A stretch of 64,000 bases of DNA from Arthrobacter sp. StoSoilA2 (GCF_019977195.1 NZ_AP024643.1:4526001-4590000); one strand, 5' to 3'; positions 42,159-51,086 are shown, counted from the first letter of the stretch. Made by a program: numbers and translations. The notes: generated from the sequence alone by a model not told the origin.

Positions 42159-43544
42159 ATGTCCCCAACCATGGATCAGCCGCGCCGCGCCCAAATAGCG
42201 CGCGAGCGTACCCAGCCAACCGGACGCCGTCGGGCCCAACCCAGCGGATCCTCCACCAGCACGCCGGAAGCAGAAGCAGGTTTAGCAGGCGCGACGCCGG
42301 AACCCGCCACTGCTTCTATTCCCGCTTCTGCTTCCAATCCCCAAACGGCGGCACCCACCACGCGCGCGGCCGCTCGGGCGGCAGAGCGTGAACGGGCAGC
42401 CCAGGCAGCTATTTCTGCTGAGACAGTCCCCACTGAAACTGCTCCAGCAGAAACAGCACCAGCGGATTCTGCAACAGCGGACTCTGCTCCGGCGGACCCT
42501 GCTCCCGTTGAGCCGGCAACTGCTGCGATTCCAGCTGTTCAGGCGCCCGAACCCGTCGCGCCCGAACCCGCAGCGAATCCCGAACCTGCCACCGCTGCCA
42601 TCCCGACCGTTCAGGCGCCCGAACCGGTCGCGCCCGAACCCGCAGCGAATCCCGAACCTGCCACCGCTGCCATCCCGATCGTTCAGGCTAAGAGCCCCGC
42701 ACAGCTTGCCGCAGCCGCGACCGCCGCCTCTGGTCTCGCAAGCCGGAAAGCCCTTCGCGCACAGGAATCCGGGAGCGGTACGGCCCGAAAGGCGGCAACT
42801 GCTGGCGAAACCCCGGCAGGCGGCGCCCCTGCCTTCGGAGCTTCGTCCCTGGGAGCTTCGTCCTTGGGTGGGTCATCCTTCAGCCATGAACCACACGCCG
42901 TGCTCACCAAGGCCGCATCGGTCAAAACAATGGGCCAGCGCATGGCGGTCGTCGCTGGGGCCTTGGGCTTGGTATTGACCGTTGGCACCATGAGCCAGGC
43001 CTTCGAGCTTCCCTTCTTCGGGCAGGAAACGCCGGCCCAGGAAGCAAGCGACGCAAAGACGGGTAGCGACAGCAGGCAGTCAACTTCGGCTACCCCTGCA
43101 CCCAGCTCGTCATACGCCAGCGCCTCCGCGTCGTCGGCCACCAGCGAGGCCGGAAAGCCGGCAACCGTAGCAACGCAGTCGTCAGGAGAGGCACCCGACC
43201 AGGCGCCGTCGTCGTCCCTTCCGACTCCGCAAGTGTCACTCGCGGATCCTGTTTGGGTGCCTTCGGCAGTCCCGTCGGCTGTTGTTCCCGTCCCGGGCGT
43301 GACAACTCCTGTTCCAACCCAGCCGGCCCCGAGCCCGGTTCCGTCGGACACGGTCACCACCCCACCTGCCACGACGACGCCGACCCCCACCGGCACTCCG
43401 GCACCTACTCCGGCACCCACTCCAACACAGGCTCCGGCGCCAAAGCCAAAGCCGACCGGCAGTCCCAGCACCACCACACCGTCCAGCGATTCACCCCTGG
43501 ACCTGGACGGCATACTTGACGGCGCCACAGGGATCTTGAAATGA
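42159..43544 (+). CDS. Low-complexity envelope protein under c-di-AMP riboswitch
   Basis: The 461-residue product is rich in Ala, Pro, Ser and Thr. A long polar N-terminal region (about 1-260) contains two 24-residue repeats, then one membrane helix (GQRMAVVAGALGLVLTVGTM, about 265-285), then an extracellular Ser/Thr/Pro-rich tail ending in TPTQAPAPKPKP and DLDGILDGATGILK. No Rpf, NlpC/P60, LysM or transglycosylase domain is visible, though these are the usual riboswitch targets. It may span the wall or anchor partners; a full-length relative may have lost a catalytic end. A terminator follows. Confidence 0.75.
   Translation: MSPTMDQPRRAQIARERTQPTGRRRAQPSGSSTSTPEAEAGLAGATPEPATASIPASASNPQTAAPTTRAAARAAERERAAQAAISAETVPTETAPAETAPADSATADSAPADPAPVEPATAAIPAVQAPEPVAPEPAANPEPATAAIPTVQAPEPVAPEPAANPEPATAAIPIVQAKSPAQLAAAATAASGLASRKALRAQESGSGTARKAATAGETPAGGAPAFGASSLGASSLGGSSFSHEPHAVLTKAASVKTMGQRMAVVAGALGLVLTVGTMSQAFELPFFGQETPAQEASDAKTGSDSRQSTSATPAPSSSYASASASSATSEAGKPATVATQSSGEAPDQAPSSSLPTPQVSLADPVWVPSAVPSAVVPVPGVTTPVPTQPAPSPVPSDTVTTPPATTTPTPTGTPAPTPAPTPTQAPAPKPKPTGSPSTTTPSSDSPLDLDGILDGATGILK
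42538..42681 (+). repeat. Two 72-bp in-frame tandem repeats
   Basis: Two near-identical 72-bp units (42538-42609 and 42610-42681) encode VQAPEPVAPEPAANPEPATA, and a partial third unit begins at 42682. They lie within the envelope-protein gene and keep the reading frame. Confidence 0.85.
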
Positions 43545-43703
43545 GCACGCGGCTTCCCAGGACCAGCGCGCACGTCGGATGGCATGGCCGGTACTGCAGC
43601 AGCAGCCGCACTGCCACCTTCCGCAATCGGATGGGCCGCTGGAGCTGCCAGCGGTTGCGCCGGGCCTAAGGAATCACAGGAACCGGAATCACGACAACAA
43701 GAT

Positions 43704-43749
43704 GAGGCGGGCACCCGACCCTGAACTGCTCCACCCGGGTGCCTGCCTC
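43704..43749 (+). terminator. Rho-independent terminator
   Basis: Arms 43704-43717 and 43736-43749 pair at 13 of 14 positions and are followed by TTTTG. It ends the riboswitch-controlled transcript before the convergent AEC gene. The 43545-43703 interval holds no convincing gene. Confidence 0.85.
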
Positions 43750-43789
43750 TTTTGTTTCGTGTGTCGCTTTTTCCCGGCCTCGATCGCTT

Positions 43790-44710
43790 CTATCCAAGCA
43801 GCCACGCAACCATAACCAACGCCCCGATGCACAGGACTGTTGTACAGAGGATGACATCCCGGGCCATTGTCATCCCGCGTCCGTAGGGAGAAGCGAATAG
43901 GAAGACGTTCTGTGCGGTTGGCAGTGCGGCCATGATGACGCTGGCCAAGAGGTGCTGACCCTCCAAGCCGAACACGAAGCGCCCCAGCGCCCAGACCACC
44001 ACTGGCATGCCAGCCACCTTCAAGGTGGTGGCAACTACGGTCTCCACGCGGCCATCGCCCTTTTGGAGCGGCGCCTTGCCAGCCAGCGACATGCCAAAAG
44101 CCAGCAGAACCATGGGGACGGCCGCGCCGGCCAGCATATCGATGGGTCTCTGAACGAGCTCCGGAGCCTCCCACCCGGTCAGGGCCATCACCACCCCCAG
44201 GCCCGAGGCGATAATCATGGGATTGGAGAAAGGCTGCAACAGCATCCGTTTCCACGAGATTCTTGTGCCGCCCGCCACGCCCAGGACGCTCAGGTAGAAG
44301 GGCGCCATGATCAGGAGTTGAACCAGAAGGACTGGAGCAACGTGCTGCGCCGTGCCCACTGCATACAGGGAAACAGGAATACCGATGTTGTTCGCGTTGG
44401 CATAACTGCTTGCCATGGCACCAACCGCCGTTTCCGCGACCGGCCGCCGGAAGAACAGAAAGCTCAGCAAACAATAGAGAAGGCCTATGACGGTTGCTGA
44501 CAGGAGCGCAAGAGGGGCGTCGACGCCGAAGGCGGCACGAATGTCGCTTCCACCTACCACCGTGAACAGCAGTGCAGGATTGGTGATGTAGAAAGCCGTC
44601 CGGGTCAGTGCGCTTTGTACATCCGGGGCCAGCACTTTGTAGCGGGCGGCGAAGTAACCCACCGCGATGACCGAGGCGACGATGAGGATCCCCGACACAA
44701 CGCCGCCCAC
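43790..44710 (-). CDS. AEC-family (auxin efflux carrier-type) transporter
   Basis: The 306-residue protein has ten hydrophobic helices with the AEC pattern: an N-terminal bundle (GILIVASVIAVGYFAARY), the central SSYANANNIGIPVSLYAVGTAQ, and a second repeat with PTAQNVFLFASPYG. The start is GTG with TTAGGAG upstream. Bacterial members export malate, malonate or other organic acids; the substrate here is unknown. It is transcribed away from the PucR gene region and is probably monocistronic. Confidence 0.9.
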   Translation of the reverse strand: MGGVVSGILIVASVIAVGYFAARYKVLAPDVQSALTRTAFYITNPALLFTVVGGSDIRAAFGVDAPLALLSATVIGLLYCLLSFLFFRRPVAETAVGAMASSYANANNIGIPVSLYAVGTAQHVAPVLLVQLLIMAPFYLSVLGVAGGTRISWKRMLLQPFSNPMIIASGLGVVMALTGWEAPELVQRPIDMLAGAAVPMVLLAFGMSLAGKAPLQKGDGRVETVVATTLKVAGMPVVVWALGRFVFGLEGQHLLASVIMAALPTAQNVFLFASPYGRGMTMARDVILCTTVLCIGALVMVAWLLG

Positions 44711-44853
44711 AGTGCTCCTAAGAATTCGTCAGAAACCGTTTTCTCAGCGTAAGTGACGCCTGGAGGACTGTCCAATTCCGGCCGTTCCGCAGCACACGTT
44801 CTACAACACTCGGCGGCCCAAAACACTTGGCGGCCTGAAACCCTGGATATTCG

Positions 44854-46068
44854 CTAGATCCGGGGCCGCGAAGCCCAGCGCTGTGCCTTCAGTGCAGCGT
44901 GCAACTCGAGCCTGATGGCCCCGCTCAACGGATCAGCTCCGATGAGTTGGCGGATCCGGCCAAGGCGGTTGTAGATGCTGCTCCTGTGCAGATGAAGTTT
45001 CGCTGCGACGTCCTGCACTGAGCTGTCGTTGTCATAGAGCAGTTCCAGCACGGGCAGGAGTTCGCCGTTCTTGTCCTGGTCCTCCAACGTCCGGAAATGA
45101 ACGGAACCCGTGTCATCCCAACCGCCCGGCGCCTGAAGACGATCGAAGAGTTGATACACGCCCACCGCCCGGCTCTCCACCAATTCCCCCAGGGGCGGAT
45201 CCACGGCTGCGGCCTGGGCTGCCACTTTCGATTGCCTGTAGGCGCCCGCCAGTTGCCGGATAACCTGGAACGGCTCACTGATGCCCAGGATCACCCGGTC
45301 CACTTTGCGGCCAGCCCGCTTTGCAAGCTCCAATTGATAGTGCACCAGAACCTGGGCGTGATCAGCCCGGCCACCGGATTCGCGGAACAGGACAACGGAA
45401 TGGGTCTCCGTCCCGGCGCTGAACAGCGCGGCGTTGACACCAATGGTGGACTGCAACGCTGCTGTTCGGTGCGTTAGCGTTGCGGCAATGGGGTCGACGT
45501 CGGTTCCGCCGCCATCCGCGTCCAGGATGGTCACCAGTTGCCAAGGACCGCGGCCTTGGATCTCCTTCCAACCGGCCACCGCTGCCACTGCATTCGATTC
45601 GCCTGTGCAGGCCGCCAGAAACTCCTGCTCCCGCCTCCTTCTGAACTCCGATTCCGCGGTGTTTGAGTCCAGCAACAAAGCAGCCAACAGGTCCAGTTCG
45701 TCACGTACGCCGGGCAGTTCGGCGAGTATCGCCGTCGCGGTTTGCTCCTCAAGGTCCTGCTGCACCCACAAGTAGCCCACCCGGAAACCGCGCACCAGCA
45801 GCGGGACGCAAACGCGGCCGAGCATGCCCAGCTCGTCGTTCGCCGGAACAACAACCGGGCGCACCGCCGTCGCGATGCCGTGGGAGAGCTGCCAGGCACT
45901 GACATCGCTGGGCACGCGTTTGCTCAGGAGGAAGTTCACCCTCACGCGGTCTGCGTGCGATTGGTTGGAACTGTAGGCGAGGAGGACGCCGTCGAGGTCT
46001 TCCAGGGACAGCCCCCTGCCAAGCTTGAGCGCCACGCGTTCAACGATCTCCTCGACGTCCTGCTGCAT
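44854..46068 (-). CDS. PucR/CdaR-family transcriptional regulator (AdeR-like)
   Basis: The 404-residue protein has a central GGDEF-like/PucR region and the C-terminal PucR helix-turn-helix LLPVLELLYDNDSSVQDVAAKLHLHRSSIYNRLGRIRQLIGADPLSG. The N-terminal section (WVQQDLEEQTATAI) is a sensor-like domain. It is divergent from alanine dehydrogenase with an 18-bp palindrome between, the same arrangement as AdeR and ald in Bacillus, where a PucR-type activator induces ald in response to alanine. The function is inferred from this context. Confidence 0.9.
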   Translation of the reverse strand: MQQDVEEIVERVALKLGRGLSLEDLDGVLLAYSSNQSHADRVRVNFLLSKRVPSDVSAWQLSHGIATAVRPVVVPANDELGMLGRVCVPLLVRGFRVGYLWVQQDLEEQTATAILAELPGVRDELDLLAALLLDSNTAESEFRRRREQEFLAACTGESNAVAAVAGWKEIQGRGPWQLVTILDADGGGTDVDPIAATLTHRTAALQSTIGVNAALFSAGTETHSVVLFRESGGRADHAQVLVHYQLELAKRAGRKVDRVILGISEPFQVIRQLAGAYRQSKVAAQAAAVDPPLGELVESRAVGVYQLFDRLQAPGGWDDTGSVHFRTLEDQDKNGELLPVLELLYDNDSSVQDVAAKLHLHRSSIYNRLGRIRQLIGADPLSGAIRLELHAALKAQRWASRPRI

Positions 46069-46110
46069 CCAGAAAGCGTACCAACATCAGGCGACACCTG
46101 ACGCCCCAGA

Positions 46111-46128
46111 CCTCGACAAATGTCGAGG
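46111..46128. promoter_or_regulatory. Palindromic regulator site between pucR-type gene and ald
   Basis: CCTCGACAAATGTCGAGG is a perfect eight-base inverted repeat with a two-base centre. It lies 42 bases upstream of the regulator start and 148 bases upstream of ald. Confidence 0.7.
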
Positions 46129-46276
46129 CGCATAGCAAAAGTTCCTTGAATTTCCGCGGTTTCCATTCAGGCGGGCTACAAGATCCATGTCGCCTGCCTC
46201 ACAGCCGGATTTATTCTGGAATCACAGCCCACAGCAAATATCCGGCCGAAAAAGCCGCAAACGATGGAGCCAGCAA

Positions 46277-47395
46277 ATGATCATCGGCGTCCCCAAAGAA
46301 ATCAAGAACAACGAGTTCCGCGTAGCCATCACGGCCGCAGGTGTCCACGAGTTCCGCACTCACGGACACACCGTTCTGGTTGAGCGGGGTGCGGGCCTGG
46401 GCTCTGGCATCACGGACGAGGAATACTCGATCGCGGGCGCTGAAATCGTTGCCGACGCGGACGACGTCTGGGGCCGCGCGGACATGGTCATGAAGGTCAA
46501 GGAACCCATCAAGGCCGAGTACCACCGCTTCCGCAAGGGCCTCATCCTCTTCACCTACCTGCACCTCGCCGCCGAGCCCGAACTCACTGCCGAGCTCATC
46601 AACTCCGGCGTCACGGCCATCGCCTACGAAACGGTGCAGGAAGGCCGCACCCTTCCGCTGCTCGCCCCGATGTCCGAGGTCGCAGGCCGCCTGTCCGTGG
46701 TGGTCGGCGCTTCCTCGCTGATGGCACCGGCTGGCGGCAAGGGAATCCTCCTTGGCGGCGTACCGGGCGTCCGTCCGGCCAAAGTTGTTGTCCTCGGTGC
46801 CGGTGTTGCCGGAACCAACGCTGCCGCCATGGCGCTGGGCCTCGGTGCCGATGTCACCATCATGGACATCAACATCAACCGCCTGCGGGAACTCGACGCC
46901 CTTTACCAGGGCCGCTTGAAGACCGTGGCATCCAACGCCTACGAGATCGAGAAGTCAGTTGTCGACGCAGATCTCGTGATCGGCTCCGTCCTGATCCCGG
47001 GCGCCAAGGCTCCCAAGCTGGTCACCAACGAACTTGTGTCCCGGATGAAGCCGGGTTCGGTGCTGGTGGACATCGCCGTGGACCAGGGCGGTTGCTTCGA
47101 GGACACACACCCCACCACCCACCAGGAACCGACGTACAAGGTCCACAACTCGATCTTCTACTGCGTTGCCAACATGCCTGGCGCTGTTCCGAACACGTCC
47201 ACGTACGCACTGACCAACGTCACCCTGCGCTACGCCGTGGCACTGGCCAACCTGGGTGTCAAGGCCGCATTCGACCGAGACCCCGCCCTGGCCGCCGGCC
47301 TCAACATCGCCGCAGGCCACGTGGCACACCACTCGGTTTCCGAGGCGCACAACCTGCCCCTCGTTGCCGACTGGCACAGCGTGGTTACCGCCTAG
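46277..47395 (+). CDS. ald: Alanine dehydrogenase
   Basis: The 372-residue enzyme reversibly converts L-alanine to pyruvate, ammonia and NADH. It starts MIIGVPKEIKNNEFRVAIT, the family signature, and has VMKVKEPIKAEYHRFRKGLILFTYLHLA (substrate Lys and His region), LGAGVAGTNAAAMALGLGADVTIMDIN (NAD-binding Rossmann) and VDIAVDQGGCFEDT near the active-site Asp. ATG at 46277 follows GGAG; the frame extends upstream to 46187 but lacks family similarity. A strong terminator ends the transcript. It likely funnels alanine into energy metabolism or reduces pyruvate under low oxygen. Confidence 0.97.
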   Translation: MIIGVPKEIKNNEFRVAITAAGVHEFRTHGHTVLVERGAGLGSGITDEEYSIAGAEIVADADDVWGRADMVMKVKEPIKAEYHRFRKGLILFTYLHLAAEPELTAELINSGVTAIAYETVQEGRTLPLLAPMSEVAGRLSVVVGASSLMAPAGGKGILLGGVPGVRPAKVVVLGAGVAGTNAAAMALGLGADVTIMDININRLRELDALYQGRLKTVASNAYEIEKSVVDADLVIGSVLIPGAKAPKLVTNELVSRMKPGSVLVDIAVDQGGCFEDTHPTTHQEPTYKVHNSIFYCVANMPGAVPNTSTYALTNVTLRYAVALANLGVKAAFDRDPALAAGLNIAAGHVAHHSVSEAHNLPLVADWHSVVTA

Positions 47396-47427
47396 GCTTT
47401 GCCCCTTGCGGCGGTGACAAGTCGCCG

Positions 47428-47467
47428 GCCCGCTGTTCCGTTGCTGTCCAGCAACGGAACAGCGGGC
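47428..47467. terminator. Bidirectional terminator after ald
   Basis: A perfect 18-base stem (47428-47445 and 47450-47467) with a four-base loop and a following TTT. It separates ald from the convergent anti-sigma gene. Confidence 0.93.
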
Positions 47468-47512
47468 TTTGCACGTGCTGGGCAGAAAATTGCTGGGCAG
47501 AAATCCCGTGCT

Positions 47513-48400
47513 CTAGCCGTTGCCGGGGGTGACTGGTTCCTCAGGGACCACGTGAGTGGGAACCGGCACAGGGCTATCCGATTGCCGAAGGGTCGGCGGG
47601 GTTACGTTGGGGGCCTCGATGCCCGGCGGGGTGATGGGTGCAGCGGGAGTCGGGATGCTGATGTTGCCGGGCTGACCATTCCCGGGAATCCTGGGTATTT
47701 CGGGCGTTCCCCCGTTGGGAGCCTTGGGTGAATTGGAATGTCCGGACGCGCCATTGGTGCCCCCTTGAGGCTCCTCGCCCGGGTTGGCGCCATTTCCCGA
47801 GGTGCCATTGCCCCCGGGGTTGCGGCCGGATGGGTATGGGGTTGCCGGAGTCACAGTGCGGCCACGCTCCTGCTCGGAGGGGGAACCAGGATTATGCCCC
47901 GATCCATTGCCTGATCCCGGCGTGAGCTGCGAAACTACTGAGCCGATTGTCGAGCCCAGATGTTGGAAAGCACCCGGGATGCCACCCTCGGAAGCAGCCG
48001 CGGCCGTAGCACCGCCTGCCAATGACACTGCCACAGCGAGCCCGGCGATCGCAGTGCGCCGCTTACGACGACGACGGGCCGCGAGTTCGTCAAGGGAAGT
48101 TAAGTCAGTGGATCCTTCGACGGACGTAAGTACCGCCGTCGGTGCACCCGCCGTGGCGCAGGCGACCTCCGCCGTCGTGCCTGTGCCGCTGGCCGCCCGG
48201 CCGCCGATCATCAACGCGCGGACGGACGCAGAGGGCGGCGGAGCGGTGCTGGCGAGGGAGCGCAGTTCAAGAAGTTCGGCACGGATGTCGCGGGCGTCGT
48301 CGAATCCGGAATCGGCCAACAGACGGTCAACGGCCTGCTCGCCTGTATAACCGTCGGCGCCACCGGTCCGTCGTCCGGCCGGGGTGATGTGTTCACTCAT
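47513..48400 (-). CDS. Putative membrane anti-sigma factor
   Basis: The 295-residue protein has a cytoplasmic N-terminal part (about 115 residues with GGADGYTGEQAVDRLLADSGFDDARDIRAELLELRSLAS), one membrane helix after RRRRKRR (TAIAGLAVAVSLAGGATAAAA, about 115-135), and a Gly/Pro/Asn-rich exported tail. It overlaps the sigma-factor gene (ATGA), the usual arrangement for a sigma/anti-sigma pair. No zinc-binding HxxxCxxC anti-sigma motif is present, so the inhibitory role is inferred from position only. Confidence 0.65.
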   Translation of the reverse strand: MSEHITPAGRRTGGADGYTGEQAVDRLLADSGFDDARDIRAELLELRSLASTAPPPSASVRALMIGGRAASGTGTTAEVACATAGAPTAVLTSVEGSTDLTSLDELAARRRRKRRTAIAGLAVAVSLAGGATAAAASEGGIPGAFQHLGSTIGSVVSQLTPGSGNGSGHNPGSPSEQERGRTVTPATPYPSGRNPGGNGTSGNGANPGEEPQGGTNGASGHSNSPKAPNGGTPEIPRIPGNGQPGNISIPTPAAPITPPGIEAPNVTPPTLRQSDSPVPVPTHVVPEEPVTPGNG

Positions 48401-48945
48401 GGTGTGCCATTCCTTCGTAGTGCACTTTTCCTCAGTGCACTCAATGCCCTGCGCTGCAGTTGTTTTATTGCCCCTTGGGATTTGCCCATAATGGCCGCCG
48501 TTTCTTCCACGGAGAGGTCAGCCACCACCCTCAACGCCAGGACTTCGCGATGATCTGCGGCGAGGTCCTCCAGAAGTTCCGTGACGCCCAGGCTGCCGCG
48601 GCCAAATGCCTGGTCCTCGGCCGAGGGCGCCCGCCGCGCATCCAGCTCAGCCTCATACGGAGCTGAATCCGGGGTCCGTTCACGCTTGCGGTAATGGTCC
48701 ACCATGCGCGCGTGGGCGATCGAGAACAGCAGGGTCCTGGCGCCTTGGAGGCCGCCCTGCAGGTCCGGCAGCTTCGGATACAGGGCGAGGAAGACGTCCT
48801 GTGTCACGGCCTCGGGATCGTCCACACCGCGGGCGCGGAGGTAGCCGAAAACCGGGCCGGAGAACTGGTTGTAGGCATCGGTGAAGAGCAGAGCGGGATC
48901 GTCATCGTCCGTCTGCACATATTCATCAGCTAATGGGTTTAGCAC
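48397..48945 (-). CDS. ECF-type RNA polymerase sigma factor
   Basis: The 182-residue sigma factor has region 2 (DAYNQFSGPVFGYLRARGVDDPEAVTQDVFLALY and ARTLLFSIAHARMVDHYRKRER) and region 4 (LLEDLAADHREVLALRVVADLSVEETAAIMGKSQGAIKQLQRRALSALRK). GTG at 48945 follows GGAGG. The gene overlaps the membrane protein downstream. Target promoters are unknown. Confidence 0.93.
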   Translation of the reverse strand: MLNPLADEYVQTDDDDPALLFTDAYNQFSGPVFGYLRARGVDDPEAVTQDVFLALYPKLPDLQGGLQGARTLLFSIAHARMVDHYRKRERTPDSAPYEAELDARRAPSAEDQAFGRGSLGVTELLEDLAADHREVLALRVVADLSVEETAAIMGKSQGAIKQLQRRALSALRKSALRRNGTP

Positions 48946-49071
48946 CCGTGGATGCCTCCATCCCGCGCAGCGCAGCGGCCTCTCTGGAGCACCCTCCCCG
49001 GTTCCTTCCCGGGGTCAGGACATCCGTTGCCACTGCCGTCTGTTACGTACTCGACCGTCCGTAAAGTGGTA

Positions 49072-49099
49072 GGGCTCCCCGTACCAGACGAAGGAGCCC
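49072..49099 (-). terminator. Hairpin after the exported Ala-rich protein gene
   Basis: A seven-base stem GGGCTCC/GGAGCCC spans 49072-49099, 28 bases past the 49127 stop in the minus-strand direction. It may limit read-through into the sigma-factor gene. The remainder of 48946-49126 should contain the sigma promoter. Confidence 0.5.
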
Positions 49100-49126
49100 C
49101 ACCCTTAAACCGTAACCGCTGAGCGC

Positions 49127-49813
49127 TTAGCGGACCGAATCGAGGCCTGCACCGGGAGCGGCAGGAACCTCGGTGGGCACCTGCGTCGGCAGCGCCGGAG
49201 CGGCCGGTGTTGCAGGGACAGCGGGGACAGCCGGGGCGCCGTCCGTTCCCGGAACAGCCGGGACAGCCGGAACGGCCGGCACCTTGGCTGCAACGGAAGC
49301 GTCAGCGTCTGCGGATCCTTCAGCCTTCAGACCGGCAGCCTTGCCGGCGTCGACTACTGCCTGGCAGTGGGCTTCAACGTTGGCTTCGCCGCCTGCGGCA
49401 ACAACCAGGGACTTGAAACCGGGGACCTTGGTGTCAGCCTTGAGGCCACCGTTGATGAAGGCAGTGCAGAGACCGAAAGCTTCAGGCGTTGCGGCGACGG
49501 CGTCTTCGGCCTTGGACTTCGCAGCGTCAACAGCGTCCGTTGCCTTGTCTTCGCCAGTCTTGGCGGCGTCGGTAGCCTTTGCCTGGGCGGTCTCGACGGC
49601 GTCAGTCGCCTTGGCCTGGCCGGCTTCGGCCGCGTCTGCCGCCTTCGTGGCGAGCGGTGCAGGTGCGCCGACGAGGTCGTGGGCGCTCTGCTGGATTTCG
49701 GTGGGAAGCGCGCCATTGAAGGCAGCGACACCGGTTCCGCCGGCAGCTACGGCTCCGGCAGCCAGGACGCCGGCGGCGACTTTGCTGGTGGCAAGGACAG
49801 TGAACAAGGACAT
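49127..49813 (-). CDS. Exported Ala/Lys-rich repetitive protein
   Basis: The 228-residue protein begins with a hydrophobic signal-like helix (LATSKVAAGVLAAGAVAAGGTGVAAF). It then has a helical, repetitive stretch of AKATDAVE/AKATDAAK units (about residues 50-105), a small domain with two Cys residues (AFGLCTAFINGG and ANVEAHCQAVV) and a tail of VPAVPAVP repeats. ATG at 49813 has GGAGG just upstream. Proteins like this are often found beside ECF sigma genes in Micrococcaceae; I do not know a function. The repeats could form a coiled coil. Confidence 0.7.
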   Translation of the reverse strand: MSLFTVLATSKVAAGVLAAGAVAAGGTGVAAFNGALPTEIQQSAHDLVGAPAPLATKAADAAEAGQAKATDAVETAQAKATDAAKTGEDKATDAVDAAKSKAEDAVAATPEAFGLCTAFINGGLKADTKVPGFKSLVVAAGGEANVEAHCQAVVDAGKAAGLKAEGSADADASVAAKVPAVPAVPAVPGTDGAPAVPAVPATPAAPALPTQVPTEVPAAPGAGLDSVR

Positions 49814-49985
49814 AAAAGCCTCCGACAAACGATGTGGGGATTGCCCCGGCAGCGTTTGGGTCGCTGCCGGATGATCAGCGTGCGGACGTGGCCCGCACAC
49901 CCTCTACATCGTTCCGGGCACCGTTGAGGTTACGCCTTCCTCAAAAAAATGTTTCCGGGCAGGACCTGCCTGAACAAATCCACAC

Positions 49986-51035
49986 TCAGGAAGCCAATGC
50001 CCTGGCCTGTTCGATCAGCTTCAGCACCGCCACTGAGTCGGCCGGATCCACAGGTGAGGGAAGCGCGGAGGCCGCACCGCCGTCGTCGATCTTTTCGGCG
50101 AGGAGGCGATAGAACTCCTGGTAGGCCCCGCGCTCGGTGGCGACGGTTCGGCGCTTGCCGTCCAACTCAAGGGTCCCGTAGTTTTCGGCAGGTTCGACGC
50201 CGTACTCCGCGGCCGTCGGCAGTCCACCGCCCAGAATAAAGGGTTCCTGCGGATCGGTGCCGAACTTAACAAAGCCGCCCTTCGTGCCCAGCACGCGGAA
50301 GCGGGGGCCGTGGAGGTGGCTGTTGAGGTTCAGGGTCACTTGGCTGACGACGCCGGATTGGTGCTGGAGCGCGATGAAGACGTCGTCGTCGGCCTTCTCC
50401 TGCGGACGTCGTGCCATGATCTCCGCATAGGTGACGTGCGCGGGTCCGAAGAATTGGACGGCCAGGTCCAGCACGTGTGCACCGAGGTCGAACGGGACCC
50501 CACCGCCGTCCTCGGCAGTTGCGCTTGCCTTCCACGCTTTCGCGATCTCCGGCGCCCAGCGCTCCATTCCCGCTTCAAACCTGGTCACCGCACCCAGCGT
50601 CCCGGCGTCGAGCAGTTTCTTAAGCGTGAGCGCGTCTCCGTCCCAGCGGCGGTTCTGGTAGACGGTGAGGACACGGCCCGCTTGCGCGGCGAGTTGGATC
50701 AGCTCCTCACCTTGGGCACTGTGGACGACAAACGGCTTATCGACGACGACGTCGAGCCCGGCTTCCAGAGCGGCTTTCGCCAGCGGATAATGCGTGGCGG
50801 GCGGTGTTCCAAGGACGACGAGATCCAGTTCGCCGGCTAGCGCCAGGATGTCCTGCGGCGTGCTGACTACCTTTGCCTGCGGGTATCGTTCAGCGGCTCT
50901 GGCCTGTCTTTGGGCGTCGGATGTTGCAATGACGGCAAGCTCATACGAACTGTTGCTTGCAATGAAGGGCGCGTGGAACACGCTGCCTGATAGCCCAAAA
51001 CCTGCGATGGCGGTGCGAATCGGCCTGGAAGTCAT
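49986..51035 (-). CDS. Gfo/Idh/MocA-family oxidoreductase
   Basis: The 349-residue NAD(P)-dependent dehydrogenase has the N-terminal Rossmann motif AIAGFGLSGSVFHAPFI and the family DKPF (in place of the common EKP) in the second half of the Rossmann domain, followed by VYQNRRWDGDALTLKKLLDAGTLG and the GGGVPFDLGAHVLDLAVQFFG active-site block. It resembles inositol or scyllo-inositol dehydrogenase-like and glucose-fructose oxidoreductase proteins; the substrate is a sugar or polyol by family. It is monocistronic. Confidence 0.93.
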   Translation of the reverse strand: MTSRPIRTAIAGFGLSGSVFHAPFIASNSSYELAVIATSDAQRQARAAERYPQAKVVSTPQDILALAGELDLVVLGTPPATHYPLAKAALEAGLDVVVDKPFVVHSAQGEELIQLAAQAGRVLTVYQNRRWDGDALTLKKLLDAGTLGAVTRFEAGMERWAPEIAKAWKASATAEDGGGVPFDLGAHVLDLAVQFFGPAHVTYAEIMARRPQEKADDDVFIALQHQSGVVSQVTLNLNSHLHGPRFRVLGTKGGFVKFGTDPQEPFILGGGLPTAAEYGVEPAENYGTLELDGKRRTVATERGAYQEFYRLLAEKIDDGGAASALPSPVDPADSVAVLKLIEQARALAS

Positions 51036-51086
51036 GCCCCAAGGCTAATTCAGTAAACCTCCCGGCGGTGCGCACTGCGGAAGGTC

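Noticed and set aside
42683..43714. A 343-codon minus-strand open frame under the envelope-protein gene
   Set aside because: It mirrors Ala/Pro/Thr codons of the plus-strand gene, which has a riboswitch and terminator in agreement with its direction.
43545..43720. In-frame continuation after the stop of the envelope-protein gene (Ala/Gly-rich)
   Set aside because: I considered a nonsense-truncated or read-through extension, but the translation has no domain and ends by the terminator; composition alone explains it.
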